5,170 bases of DNA from Planctomycetaceae bacterium (GTDB lineage Bacteria; Planctomycetota; Planctomycetia; Pirellulales; Pirellulaceae): NCBI GenBank assembly GCA_007129635.1, contig SKVE01000495.1, positions 1 through 5,170 of the forward strand. Reading direction: 5' to 3'. The position numbers and the translations under genes were made by a program. The stretch's first letter is position 1. Each line of letters starts with the position of its first letter. The notes below the pieces were generated by a model that made no database searches, was not told the origin of the DNA, and worked only from the letters and a program-made list of their open reading frames with translations. Positions 1 through 5,170 of the stretch are shown here, in pieces.

Positions 1-1036
1 AGGAATCGGGCAGAAAATAGGGCGTCACGACATGCACCGAACGGCGTGCCGCCGTCAGGGCACCCAGGATCGTCAGCGGCATCTTGTCGATGTCTTCGTC
101 GGGACCGTCGGAAACGCCACGAGCCCAAACACCACCGGCTCGTTGTAGCTTGGGGAACCAGGTGTCGCCTTCCAGCAGTTCATTGGCCACGAAAGCCCAG
201 TCCATGCCGAATGCTTCCTGCAGATGAGCCACCACGGGACCTTCGAAGCGAAAGTGCAGGCACCGTACCGGAGTCGCAGGTCGGAGACTCAACCAGTGCC
301 CCTCGCGGATATTCGTCCCCCCAGTGAACCCGATGCGCCCGTCGACCACCAGGATCTTGCGGTGGTTCCGCAGATTCGCGTACTTGAACATCCGCGGGAC
401 TCGAGTCGGCAGGAATGCTCGGGCGTTCACTCCCGCCTGCCTCAGACGGCGGAGCATCGTGGGACGACTGTATCGAGCCCCGATGTCATCGATCAGCACC
501 CGGACCTGGACGCCCCGCTGATGAGCCCGCACCAACTGTTCCAGAAACGCCTCGCCAGCCCGGTCATTGTCAAAAATATAGCTCAATAGCGTCACCGAAC
601 GCTCAGCACGCTCGATGGCTTGCAGCATCGCCGGGTAGGCTTCATCGCCGTCACACAATGGCTGGACATCATTGCCCGGAAACAGCGGATGTTCGGTCAA
701 CCGCGTCACCAACCCGGCCAGTTCCCCCAGCGGCGGATGCTTGGCGATCAACTCGTTTTGCTGCGCGATGTCCTGGTCGATCAACAAGGCCTGCCGCGGG
801 TGCTGCCAGTCGCTTTGCAGACGCATGGTGATCGCCTTGCGCTCCAAGCGATTGATCCCAAAGCAGAAGTACAGCAGGGAACCAAACAGCGGCGACAGCC
901 AAACCAGGCCAACCCAACCGATCACCGATCGGGTCTCGCGCTTATACAACACGGCATGCATGGTTGCCACGCTGGCGATGACCACATTCACCGCCGCCAG
1001 CAAAAACGTCCAAAGATATTCTTCCGTCCAATTCAC
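1..1036 (-). CDS. cls: Cardiolipin synthase (phospholipase D superfamily), C-terminus cut off by the window edge
   Basis: Membrane enzyme expected to join two phosphatidylglycerol molecules into cardiolipin plus glycerol at the inner membrane. The window holds 345 residues, read on the minus strand from a GTG. Residues about 9-30 and 36-60 are two hydrophobic segments typical of the ClsA-type N-terminal anchor, joined by a short basic turn (YKRETRS). The first PLD catalytic motif is complete: H225, K227 and D232 in HRKILVVD, followed by the usual GFTGG at 236-240. LLSYIFDND near 150 and FEGPVVAHLQEAF near 264 also match the family. Family members are usually about 470-500 residues, so roughly 130 residues, including the second HKD motif, lie to the left of position 1. 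The start is well fixed: an in-frame TGA lies only eight codons upstream, and AGGGAA sits seven bases before the GTG. The stop of the upstream secreted-protein gene is 30 bases away on the same strand, suggesting co-transcription. Family identity is near certain; the exact product (cardiolipin synthase rather than another PLD transferase) is inferred from the two-TM architecture. Confidence 0.93.
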   Translation of the reverse strand, partial: MNWTEEYLWTFLLAAVNVVIASVATMHAVLYKRETRSVIGWVGLVWLSPLFGSLLYFCFGINRLERKAITMRLQSDWQHPRQALLIDQDIAQQNELIAKHPPLGELAGLVTRLTEHPLFPGNDVQPLCDGDEAYPAMLQAIERAERSVTLLSYIFDNDRAGEAFLEQLVRAHQRGVQVRVLIDDIGARYSRPTMLRRLRQAGVNARAFLPTRVPRMFKYANLRNHRKILVVDGRIGFTGGTNIREGHWLSLRPATPVRCLHFRFEGPVVAHLQEAFGMDWAFVANELLEGDTWFPKLQRAGGVWARGVSDGPDEDIDKMPLTILGALTAARRSVHVVTPYFLPDS

Positions 1037-1043
1037 GCGATCG

Positions 1044-1049
1044 TTCCCT
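1044..1049 (-). promoter_or_regulatory. Ribosome binding site for the cls gene
   Basis: AGGGAA on the minus strand, seven bases before the GTG at 1036. It supports this GTG as the start. No ATG is available between the GTG and the in-frame TGA a few codons upstream. Confidence 0.6.
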
Positions 1050-1066
1050 GATATGCCGATTCACCG

Positions 1067-2455
1067 CTAGAATCGAGGAGGATCTTCCGCATTCTGGCGA
1101 GCCTCTAATGGCTCGCCACGCGCGCGGAACTGGAACGATTCTACCAGCGTTCGGTCCGCTTCGCCAAACCTTTCGATCAGATCGGATTCGAACGTGAACG
1201 CCATCGCTGCACGACGCCCCTGATCGTCGGAGATGTGATAGTAGATCCACTGGATCGAGATCTCCGACGCCATGCCGGAAACAACCACGCGAAGGATTCG
1301 ATTTCCGCCGTCCGATTCGGCCTGGGAAGCTTCGACGATCTGACCGAATTGCTCGCCCAGGTTTCGTTGCACGTCCGCTTGAAATTCGTCCAAAGACAGA
1401 TGCTTCCCCGGCTCGAATTCCGGCAGTTCCGAGACGTTGCATTGCGCGACCAATTCGCCCCGATCCACCAACCGAAACACACTCAGATCATGCCGGTCCA
1501 ACATCGAACGCCAGCGGCGATCATGAAACAATTGGAAGTCCGCGTGGTCGGACACGAAAGTCAGCAGGTCTGCCGAGCGTCCGGAGTTGGTCGAGAGCAG
1601 CGCCAGGTTGCTGTCGGCCAGTTCCGGCGGTTCGGCGGCCGTCTTCATCGCCATCCGCAGACGTGCCGTCACCTCGAACCCCGGTTCGGCATGGCCGATG
1701 GCCCGCTTCTCCCGCAGGCTGACCGCGTACCATGTCACCAGCCGCTGCTCCAAGTCAAAATTGCCTTTGCCATTGAGTTCGAGTTCCGAAGCGACACCGC
1801 CGGTCGAACCTTCCATTCGCCCGCTGAATTCCAGCAAGGCGACCCGCTCTTCCACGCGGACCAAACGAGCTGTCACGTCGCTTTGCGTCACCAAATCCCA
1901 GCCAAACAGTCGAGCCAGCCAACGCTCCTCTGGCTTCCATTGATCCCCGATCTTGACAGGTTCCGTCGGCAGCAAACGATCGACCAACAAACTATTGCCT
2001 TGCACATCGATCAGATCCAGCGACTCGCGTCGCAATGGTTGGCTCGGGCAGAACAACAGCGACTGATCCTCCTTGACCAGCGCCATGATCGGCCCCTGAT
2101 TTTCGTCCAGCGTCCGATTCACCACGCCTTGGCCAGCCTTGATTTTCGCCAACGCATGCGAGTACGACCGCACCGCTTGGCGCTGCCAGGGCTCCTGCTC
2201 GACACTCAGAATCCGCTCGGCATACTGCAACCTGCCCTCGACCTCCAACGGCAGCGACACCAGTCGCTGGCCATCGGCATTCAAACGCAGTTCGCCGCGG
2301 ACCTCTAATGCCACCTGCACTTGACGGCACAAGCCTGATTCCCACGCAGAATCCAGGCGGTATGTATCCCCCCGCAGTGGTGCTGCGTGAAAGGCGAGGC
2401 AGAAGAGCACCACGAAAGGAACGGCATGAACGGCGAGCTTAACGGGATTTTTCAT
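1067..2455 (-). CDS. Secreted/periplasmic protein of unknown function (462 aa)
   Basis: I do not recognise a named family. Residues 1-6 (MKNPVK) are basic, and about 7-24 form a hydrophobic stretch ending in AFHAAP, which is a Sec-type signal peptide with likely cleavage around 24-30; no lipobox is visible. The mature protein looks like two parts. Residues about 30-270 are rich in alternating beta-like strands (for example a conserved-looking IGDQWKPEERWLARLFGWD at 169-187). Residues about 295-445 form a second domain ending in LVESFQF, which resembles in style the closing strand and helix of small DcrB/PsbP-like (DUF1795-type) domains; that likeness is a guess. It lacks recognisable catalytic motifs and has only four cysteines, one of them in the signal peptide. 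ATG at 2455 is chosen because the signal peptide begins at once and GGAA lies five bases upstream. The cls gene follows 30 bases downstream on the same strand, so an envelope role is plausible. Coding in this frame is solid; function is unknown. Confidence 0.87.
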   Translation of the reverse strand: MKNPVKLAVHAVPFVVLFCLAFHAAPLRGDTYRLDSAWESGLCRQVQVALEVRGELRLNADGQRLVSLPLEVEGRLQYAERILSVEQEPWQRQAVRSYSHALAKIKAGQGVVNRTLDENQGPIMALVKEDQSLLFCPSQPLRRESLDLIDVQGNSLLVDRLLPTEPVKIGDQWKPEERWLARLFGWDLVTQSDVTARLVRVEERVALLEFSGRMEGSTGGVASELELNGKGNFDLEQRLVTWYAVSLREKRAIGHAEPGFEVTARLRMAMKTAAEPPELADSNLALLSTNSGRSADLLTFVSDHADFQLFHDRRWRSMLDRHDLSVFRLVDRGELVAQCNVSELPEFEPGKHLSLDEFQADVQRNLGEQFGQIVEASQAESDGGNRILRVVVSGMASEISIQWIYYHISDDQGRRAAMAFTFESDLIERFGEADRTLVESFQFRARGEPLEARQNAEDPPRF

Positions 2456-2601
2456 TTCTTTTCCAAAGATTCAGCTTTTTTTGCGAAATCAATGGGGCGC
2501 AGCCCGGTTTAATAAGGACGGGAGTCGCCGCCATGAACCCACGGCACAGGAACGCACAATCGATAAATCGTCCATAATCGCTGCCGGCGCTCAGTAGGAA
2601 C

Positions 2602-2641
2602 GTGAAAAGATGTGAAAATGAGGGGTTTTCGAAAAGTTTTC
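2602..2641. repeat. Helically phased A/T tracts (possible curved DNA or operator)
   Basis: Five copies of GAAAA or its complement TTTTC lie in 40 bases: 2604-2608, 2614-2618, 2626-2630 (as TTTTC), 2631-2635 and 2637-2641 (as TTTTC). The first two are a direct repeat GTGAAAA with a period of 10. Positions 2626-2635 form a perfect 10-base palindrome, TTTTCGAAAA. Four tracts are centred about 10, 11 and 11 bases apart, so they face the same side of the helix, as in intrinsically bent DNA. The position between two divergent genes fits a regulatory role, but that is inference. Confidence 0.4.
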
Positions 2642-2799
2642 TGCCTGCGGCGCGCGAACTGCTGGCTTGATCAGGTGACTTAGTAACAGACGATTTTGGC
2701 AGACGCTTGCTCACAGAACTCAAAAAGGGCTCCCATGAGAGAATCATGGAATCCACATGGGCTAGAAACCTTTTTCGGTTCAGATTCGTCATAGGACAT

Positions 2800-2813
2800 T
2801 TAGTTAGAACTAA
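2800..2813. promoter_or_regulatory. Short dyad TTAGTT-AG-AACTAA, possible operator
   Basis: Perfect 6-base arms around a 2-base centre in AT-rich DNA, about 170 bases before the sigma gene. The centre is too short for a normal RNA hairpin, so if it works it would be as a protein-binding dyad. A match this short can occur by chance. Confidence 0.25.
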
Positions 2814-2842
2814 CAAAGATTGATTTTCGTAGGATTCAAGCA

Positions 2843-2941
2843 CCGGGTGATCAGACCGAATTCATCCGGCGCGAATGGAGTCTGCCAGGATCGGCGGACG
2901 CCGCCCCCCTGATGTTAGGCCTGCGGCGCGGTTGGAACCGC
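2843..2941 (+). promoter_or_regulatory. Three consecutive small hairpins upstream of the sigma gene (possible structured mRNA leader)
   Basis: Hairpin 1 has arms 2843-2850 (CCGGGTGA) and 2862-2869 (TCATCCGG), giving eight pairs with one G-U and an 11-base loop. Hairpin 2 is GGCGG-ACG-CCGCC at 2893-2905. Hairpin 3 is GCGGT-TGGA-ACCGC at 2928-2941. All lie within 150 bases before the ATG at 2986 and leave the ribosome binding site free. Whether they are transcribed depends on the unknown promoter. They match no riboswitch class that I recognise. Confidence 0.35.
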
Positions 2942-2974
2942 ATGGAATGCCGTCGGTGCTAATCAGAATGGAAT

Positions 2975-2980
2975 GAGGAA
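2975..2980 (+). promoter_or_regulatory. Ribosome binding site for the sigma-factor gene
   Basis: GAGGAA five bases before the ATG at 2986. It decides the start of the sigma gene: the next methionine in frame is about 200 codons downstream, inside the helix-turn-helix array. Confidence 0.65.
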
Positions 2981-2985
2981 TCGTC

Positions 2986-4653
2986 ATGCATTCTCAGTAT
3001 TGCAGCGACATCATCAAGCAACTTTGTGACCAGCAGGTTCGCTTTGCGCCTCGGTTGAAAAAGCTGGAGCAGGTAGAACGAGCCGAACTTCTTTTAGGCG
3101 AAATCGACCCTGCCAGGACATATAGCTACGAATATCTCTGCTTCCGGATCACCGACTATCGTCCTGAGCAAAGCCGCCAGATCCAGTTATCGGGAGAAGA
3201 GGCTCGGCATGACGTGCGTCTTTTCGTGGAAGACGTGTCAGACGCGGCCGACATCCGCGTTGCCGACTTGCCCGAACCGGTGCACACGGTCGAGGATCTC
3301 AGTCGCCTATTTCGGGTGTCCTCGAAGACGATTTCTCGATGGCGAGAGCAGGGATTGGTCAGTCGCCGCTTGATCTTTGCTGGCGGGCGTAAGCGACTGG
3401 GCTTCCTGCAAAGCAGCGTCGACCGTTTTGTTGCAAAGAACCAGCGTCGCGTGGCGCGTGGCGAGACGTTCAGCCATTTGACCAGCGGCGATCGCTCCGA
3501 GATCATCGACCGTGCGCGACGCCTGGCGTTGGCCGGTGCATGCCAGTCGGAAACAGCGCGTCGCATCGCCAAGACCATGAATCGCAGCGTGGAAACGATC
3601 CGTTACACGCTGAAGCAGTTCGATCAGACGCATCCCGACTTGGCCATTTACCCGGACAATTCCGGCCCATTGAATGACGAATTGAAGGAGAAAATCTATC
3701 AAGACTACCGACGGGGCAACGCAGTAGCGGAACTGGTTCGGCGTTATCAGCGCACGGCCTCCAGCATCCATCGCGTGCTGAACGAAGTCCGCGCGAAACG
3801 GTTGGCCGAACTGCCCTTGGACTGCGTGTACAACGAACAGTTTGATGGTCCCGACGCGGAGGACGTCATCCTTGGACCGATGCCCGAAGGCCAAGCGTCT
3901 GGAAGAGCACCGCGGATGCCCGGCGGTCTGCCCTCTTACTTAGCCGCTTTGTACGCGGTTCCGTTATTGCATCGCGAACAGGAGTATCATCTGTTCCGCA
4001 AGTACAATTATCTGAAATTCCGAGCCGGCAAGTTGCGTGAGCAATTACGACCGGAGCGTGCCAGCGTGGCGTTGATGGATCAAATCGAGCAGCTTTACCA
4101 GGAGGCAGTTCAAACGAAGAACCAGATCATCCAGGCGAATTTGCGATTGGTGGTCTCGATCGCCAAACGCCACGTATCTGCTTCCGACGATTTCTTCGGC
4201 TTGGTCAGCGACGGGAACATGTCCTTAATTCGAGCCGCCGAAAAATTCGATTATTCTCGGGGTAACAAATTCAGCACGTATGCTAGCTGGGCCATCATGC
4301 GTAACTTCGCTCGCACCATCCCCAATGAATTCAAGCAACGCGATCGGTTTCGCACCAGTCAGGAAGAGGCGTTTGCAGTTCAACAGGATGACCGGGCCAT
4401 CCCCAGCACAGAGGAAACGGCGCAGATGTTGCGACAGCAACAGGTCGAAAAGATTCTCGACCGCCTTGACGCGCGAGAACAGACCATTATCATTAGTCGT
4501 TTCGGGCTGGATCGACGGCAGGAGCCGAAAACATTGAAGGAAGTGGGGTCTGATTTGGGGGTCACGAAAGAACGGATTCGGCAGATCGAGGCTCGAGCGC
4601 TCAGCAAACTGCGTCTGGCAATTGCCGAAGAGCGGATTGAGCTGCAGGATTAA
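2986..4653 (+). CDS. Sigma-70-family RNA polymerase sigma factor with an N-terminal array of helix-turn-helix domains
   Basis: Expected to bind core RNA polymerase and direct promoter recognition. Residues 1-98 are a unique segment (TYSYEYLCFRITDYRP at 45-60). Residues about 99-151 form an excisionase/MerR-like helix-turn-helix (LSRLFRVSSKTISRWREQ) with a following wing. Residues about 165-211 and 227-271 look like two more helix-turn-helix units (SETARRIAKTMNRSVETIRY; VAELVRRYQRTASSIHRVL). The sigma half begins at about 313 with region 1.2 (LPSYLAALYAVPLLHREQEY). Region 2 is at 378-446 (NLRLVVSIAKRH, core-binding DGNMSLIRAAEKFDYSRG, KFSTYASWAIMRNF) and region 4 at 486-545, with the -35 helix-turn-helix in TLKEVGSDLGVTKERIRQIE. 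Only about 40 residues join regions 2 and 4, so most of region 3 is absent. Against RpoD, the region 2.3/2.4 positions equivalent to E. coli W434, Q437 and T440 are A436, R439 and A442. It is monocistronic as far as can be seen. It is not a typical RpoD or ECF factor, so no symbol is given. Sigma identity is certain; the N-terminal roles are inferred. Confidence 0.93.
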   Translation: MHSQYCSDIIKQLCDQQVRFAPRLKKLEQVERAELLLGEIDPARTYSYEYLCFRITDYRPEQSRQIQLSGEEARHDVRLFVEDVSDAADIRVADLPEPVHTVEDLSRLFRVSSKTISRWREQGLVSRRLIFAGGRKRLGFLQSSVDRFVAKNQRRVARGETFSHLTSGDRSEIIDRARRLALAGACQSETARRIAKTMNRSVETIRYTLKQFDQTHPDLAIYPDNSGPLNDELKEKIYQDYRRGNAVAELVRRYQRTASSIHRVLNEVRAKRLAELPLDCVYNEQFDGPDAEDVILGPMPEGQASGRAPRMPGGLPSYLAALYAVPLLHREQEYHLFRKYNYLKFRAGKLREQLRPERASVALMDQIEQLYQEAVQTKNQIIQANLRLVVSIAKRHVSASDDFFGLVSDGNMSLIRAAEKFDYSRGNKFSTYASWAIMRNFARTIPNEFKQRDRFRTSQEEAFAVQQDDRAIPSTEETAQMLRQQQVEKILDRLDAREQTIIISRFGLDRRQEPKTLKEVGSDLGVTKERIRQIEARALSKLRLAIAEERIELQD

Positions 4654-4713
4654 CCCATATAGGGGATTTTGAACTAGCAGCAAGTGACTGTTCGCGGAGT
4701 TGGAGCGGCCTCG

Positions 4714-4739
4714 CGATTCCTTATCTGGTTCAGGAATCG
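4714..4739 (+). terminator. Hairpin after the sigma gene, possible terminator without a T-tract
   Basis: Perfect 8-base arms CGATTCCT (4714-4721) and AGGAATCG (4732-4739) around a 10-base loop, 60 bases after the sigma stop codon. It is followed by GGGCAAAC rather than a run of T, so it is not a classical intrinsic terminator. It may end or stabilise the sigma mRNA. Confidence 0.35.
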
Positions 4740-4763
4740 GGGCAAACTATCTCGGTTTGGCTA

Positions 4764-4791
4764 TTGCATGCGGGGATGGCTTCGCTATACT
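4764..4791 (+). promoter_or_regulatory. Predicted promoter of the tRNA cluster
   Basis: TTGCAT (4764-4769), 16 bases, then TATACT (4786-4791, five of six consensus matches). It is correctly placed about 36 bases before the first tRNA. The bases after the -10 (TGCCG) are GC-rich, as in the discriminators of stable-RNA promoters under stringent control. The -35 matches only in its first three bases. It lies downstream of the sigma gene hairpin, so the tRNAs need not depend on read-through. Confidence 0.5.
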
Positions 4792-4827
4792 TGCCGTTTT
4801 TCCCGGCGGGGGTAGTGTATCTGCCAA

Positions 4828-4900
4828 GCCAGCGTAGCTCAGTTGGCAGAGCAGCTGATTTGTAATCAGCAGGTCGTGGGTTCGAATCCCTCCGCTGGCT
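4828..4900 (+). tRNA. tRNA-Thr (anticodon TGT)
   Basis: 73-base cloverleaf reading ACA and other ACN codons. The acceptor stem GCCAGCG (4828-4834) pairs fully with CGCTGGC (4893-4899); the D stem is GCTC/GAGC. The anticodon stem GCTGA/TCAGC encloses loop TTTGTAA with TGT at 4861-4863. The T loop is TTCGAAT. The discriminator is T4900 and no CCA is encoded. The T stem GTGGG/CCCTC has one U-U mismatch at its second pair. First gene of a tRNA cluster, equivalent in order to E. coli thrU. Confidence 0.97.
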
Positions 4901-4937
4901 CTTTATATTTAGATAAAAAATGGTTCAGAGATGGGTT

Positions 4938-4953
4938 CACCGCCAAGCCGGTG
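4938..4953 (+). other. Small hairpin in the spacer between tRNA-Thr and tRNA-Tyr
   Basis: CACCG (4938-4942) and CGGTG (4949-4953) enclose a six-base loop in the 76-base spacer. The rest of the spacer is AT-rich (CTTTATATTTAGATAAAAAA follows tRNA-Thr), a type of sequence single-strand endonucleases cut during tRNA maturation. There is no T-tract after the stem, so termination here is unlikely. A processing role is inference. Confidence 0.3.
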
Positions 4954-4976
4954 TTTGTGAAATAAACGATTTGCCG

Positions 4977-5058
4977 GGGGGGTTTCCCGAGTGGTCAAAG
5001 GGGACGGACTGTAAATCCGTTGGCAACGCCTTCGCAGGTTCAAATCCTGCACCCCCCA
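4977..5058 (+). tRNA. tRNA-Tyr (anticodon GTA)
   Basis: 82-base class II tRNA reading UAC/UAU. The acceptor stem GGGGGGT (4977-4983) pairs with ACCCCCC (5051-5057); a seventh G at 4976 lies just outside. The D stem is CCC/GGG. The anticodon stem ACGGA/TCCGT encloses CTGTAAA with GTA at 5011-5013. The long variable arm at 5021-5033 contains the short stem GGC-AAC-GCC, as expected for bacterial tRNA-Tyr. The T arm is GCAGG-TTCAAAT-CCTGC. The discriminator is A5058 and CCA is not encoded. Second gene of the cluster, equivalent to tyrU. Confidence 0.97.
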
Positions 5059-5103
5059 CTTTGACGTGACATTTGAGACAGGCGGAGGAGTAGGGAGTCG
5101 GGT

Positions 5104-5170
5104 GCGGGTGTAGCTCAATGGTAGAGCAACAGCCTTCCAAGCTGAAGACGAGGGTTCGATTCCCTTCACC
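5104..5170 (+). tRNA. tRNA-Gly (anticodon TCC), 3' end cut off by the window edge
   Basis: Reads GGA/GGG codons. The 5' acceptor strand GCGGGTG (5104-5110) is complete; only CACC of the expected CACCCGC 3' strand is inside, so about three bases plus the discriminator are missing. The D stem is GCTC/GAGC. The anticodon loop CTTCCAA carries TCC at 5136-5138. The anticodon stem ACAGC/GCTGA has an A-A mismatch at its outermost pair (27-43). The T arm is GAGGG-TTCGATT-CCCTT. It lies 45 bases after tRNA-Tyr, in the position of E. coli glyT. Confidence 0.95.

Larger units (their letters stand above)
2456..2985. other. Divergent intergenic region, no convincing gene
   Basis: These 530 bases separate the minus-strand secreted-protein/cls pair from the plus-strand sigma-factor gene, so both promoters should lie here. 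The left two thirds (to about 2840) is noticeably more AT-rich than the flanking genes; the right third is GC-rich and full of short inverted repeats. I see no strong -35/-10 pair in either direction. The best minus-strand candidate is TATTAA near 2512 with a poor -35, which is too weak to annotate. A planctomycete housekeeping promoter may not match the E. coli consensus well. An open frame of 134 codons crosses the left part on the minus strand but shows no protein-like features. Confidence 0.7.

Noticed and set aside
224..1070. Several overlapping plus-strand open frames opposite cls
   Set aside because: All are antisense to the clearly conserved PLD-family protein, including its HKD motif, and overlap each other in different frames.
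1235..2308. Long plus-strand open frame (357 codons) opposite the secreted-protein gene
   Set aside because: It lies wholly antisense to a frame with a signal peptide and ribosome binding site. Its product is rich in Gln, His, Arg and Pro without domains, as expected of a reverse-strand shadow in GC-rich coding DNA.
2494..2506. GGGC-GCA-GCCC hairpin followed, on the minus strand, by a short A run before the secreted-protein gene
   Set aside because: The stem is only four pairs and sits in the 5' leader with an A run rather than a U run in the sense direction, so it does not resemble a terminator or attenuator.
2439..2843. Minus-strand open frame of 134 codons in the intergenic region, overlapping the start of the secreted-protein gene by 17 bases
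   Set aside because: No ribosome binding site, no recognisable motif, Ser/Lys/Leu-rich composition from AT-rich non-coding DNA, and it would run through the expected promoter of the next gene.
3307..3894. Minus-strand open frame of 195 codons inside the sigma gene
   Set aside because: Antisense to the conserved helix-turn-helix coding region; no start signal and no protein-like features.
4732..4741. Ten-base match AGGAATCGGG shared with window positions 1-10, suggesting a direct repeat bounding the region
   Set aside because: The first copy is inside cls coding sequence and the second is one arm of a hairpin. Similarity ends after ten or so bases, and there is no integrase or other mobile-element gene between them.
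4909..5169. Minus-strand open frames over the tRNA genes, with peptides such as GIEPSSSAWKAVALPLSYTR and GFEPAKALPTDLQSVPF
   Set aside because: These are the classic false proteins read antisense through tRNA-Gly and tRNA-Tyr; the peptides come from the conserved tRNA bases. They recur in databases as spurious hypothetical proteins.

Overview
The window looks like a piece of a planctomycete chromosome, most likely from the Pirellulaceae (Rhodopirellula/Blastopirellula type). This is inferred from three things: moderately high GC with ordinary codon use; a sigma-70-family protein whose long N-terminal half is an array of helix-turn-helix domains, a type I associate with planctomycetes; and a secreted protein of unknown function of a planctomycete type. 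No 16S or other formal marker is present, so the assignment rests on protein style alone.

Layout. Positions 1-2455 are a minus-strand pair. A secreted protein of unknown function (2455 down to 1067) is followed after 30 bases by a membrane-anchored phospholipase-D-type cardiolipin synthase (GTG start at 1036). The synthase runs off the left edge after 345 residues, before its second HKD motif. The pair is probably one transcription unit acting at the cell envelope.

Positions 2456-2985 are a 530-base divergent intergenic region with no convincing gene. It holds phased A/T tracts (2602-2641), a short dyad (2800-2813) and a run of three small hairpins (2843-2941) just before the sigma gene.

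Positions 2986-4653 (plus strand) encode a 555-residue sigma factor. It has a unique N-terminal segment, three predicted helix-turn-helix units, then sigma regions 1.2, 2 and 4. Region 3 is largely missing, and the -10 recognition residues differ from those of housekeeping RpoD. It is the most unusual item in the window.

Positions 4654-4827 hold a hairpin after the sigma gene and a good promoter candidate. From 4828 there is a tRNA cluster: Thr(TGT), Tyr(GTA), and Gly(TCC) cut by the right edge. The order is that of the bacterial thrU-tyrU-glyT-thrT-tufB operon, so tRNA-Thr(GGT) and tuf are predicted just outside the window. There is no CRISPR array, insertion sequence or clear horizontally acquired island; the region reads as core chromosome.
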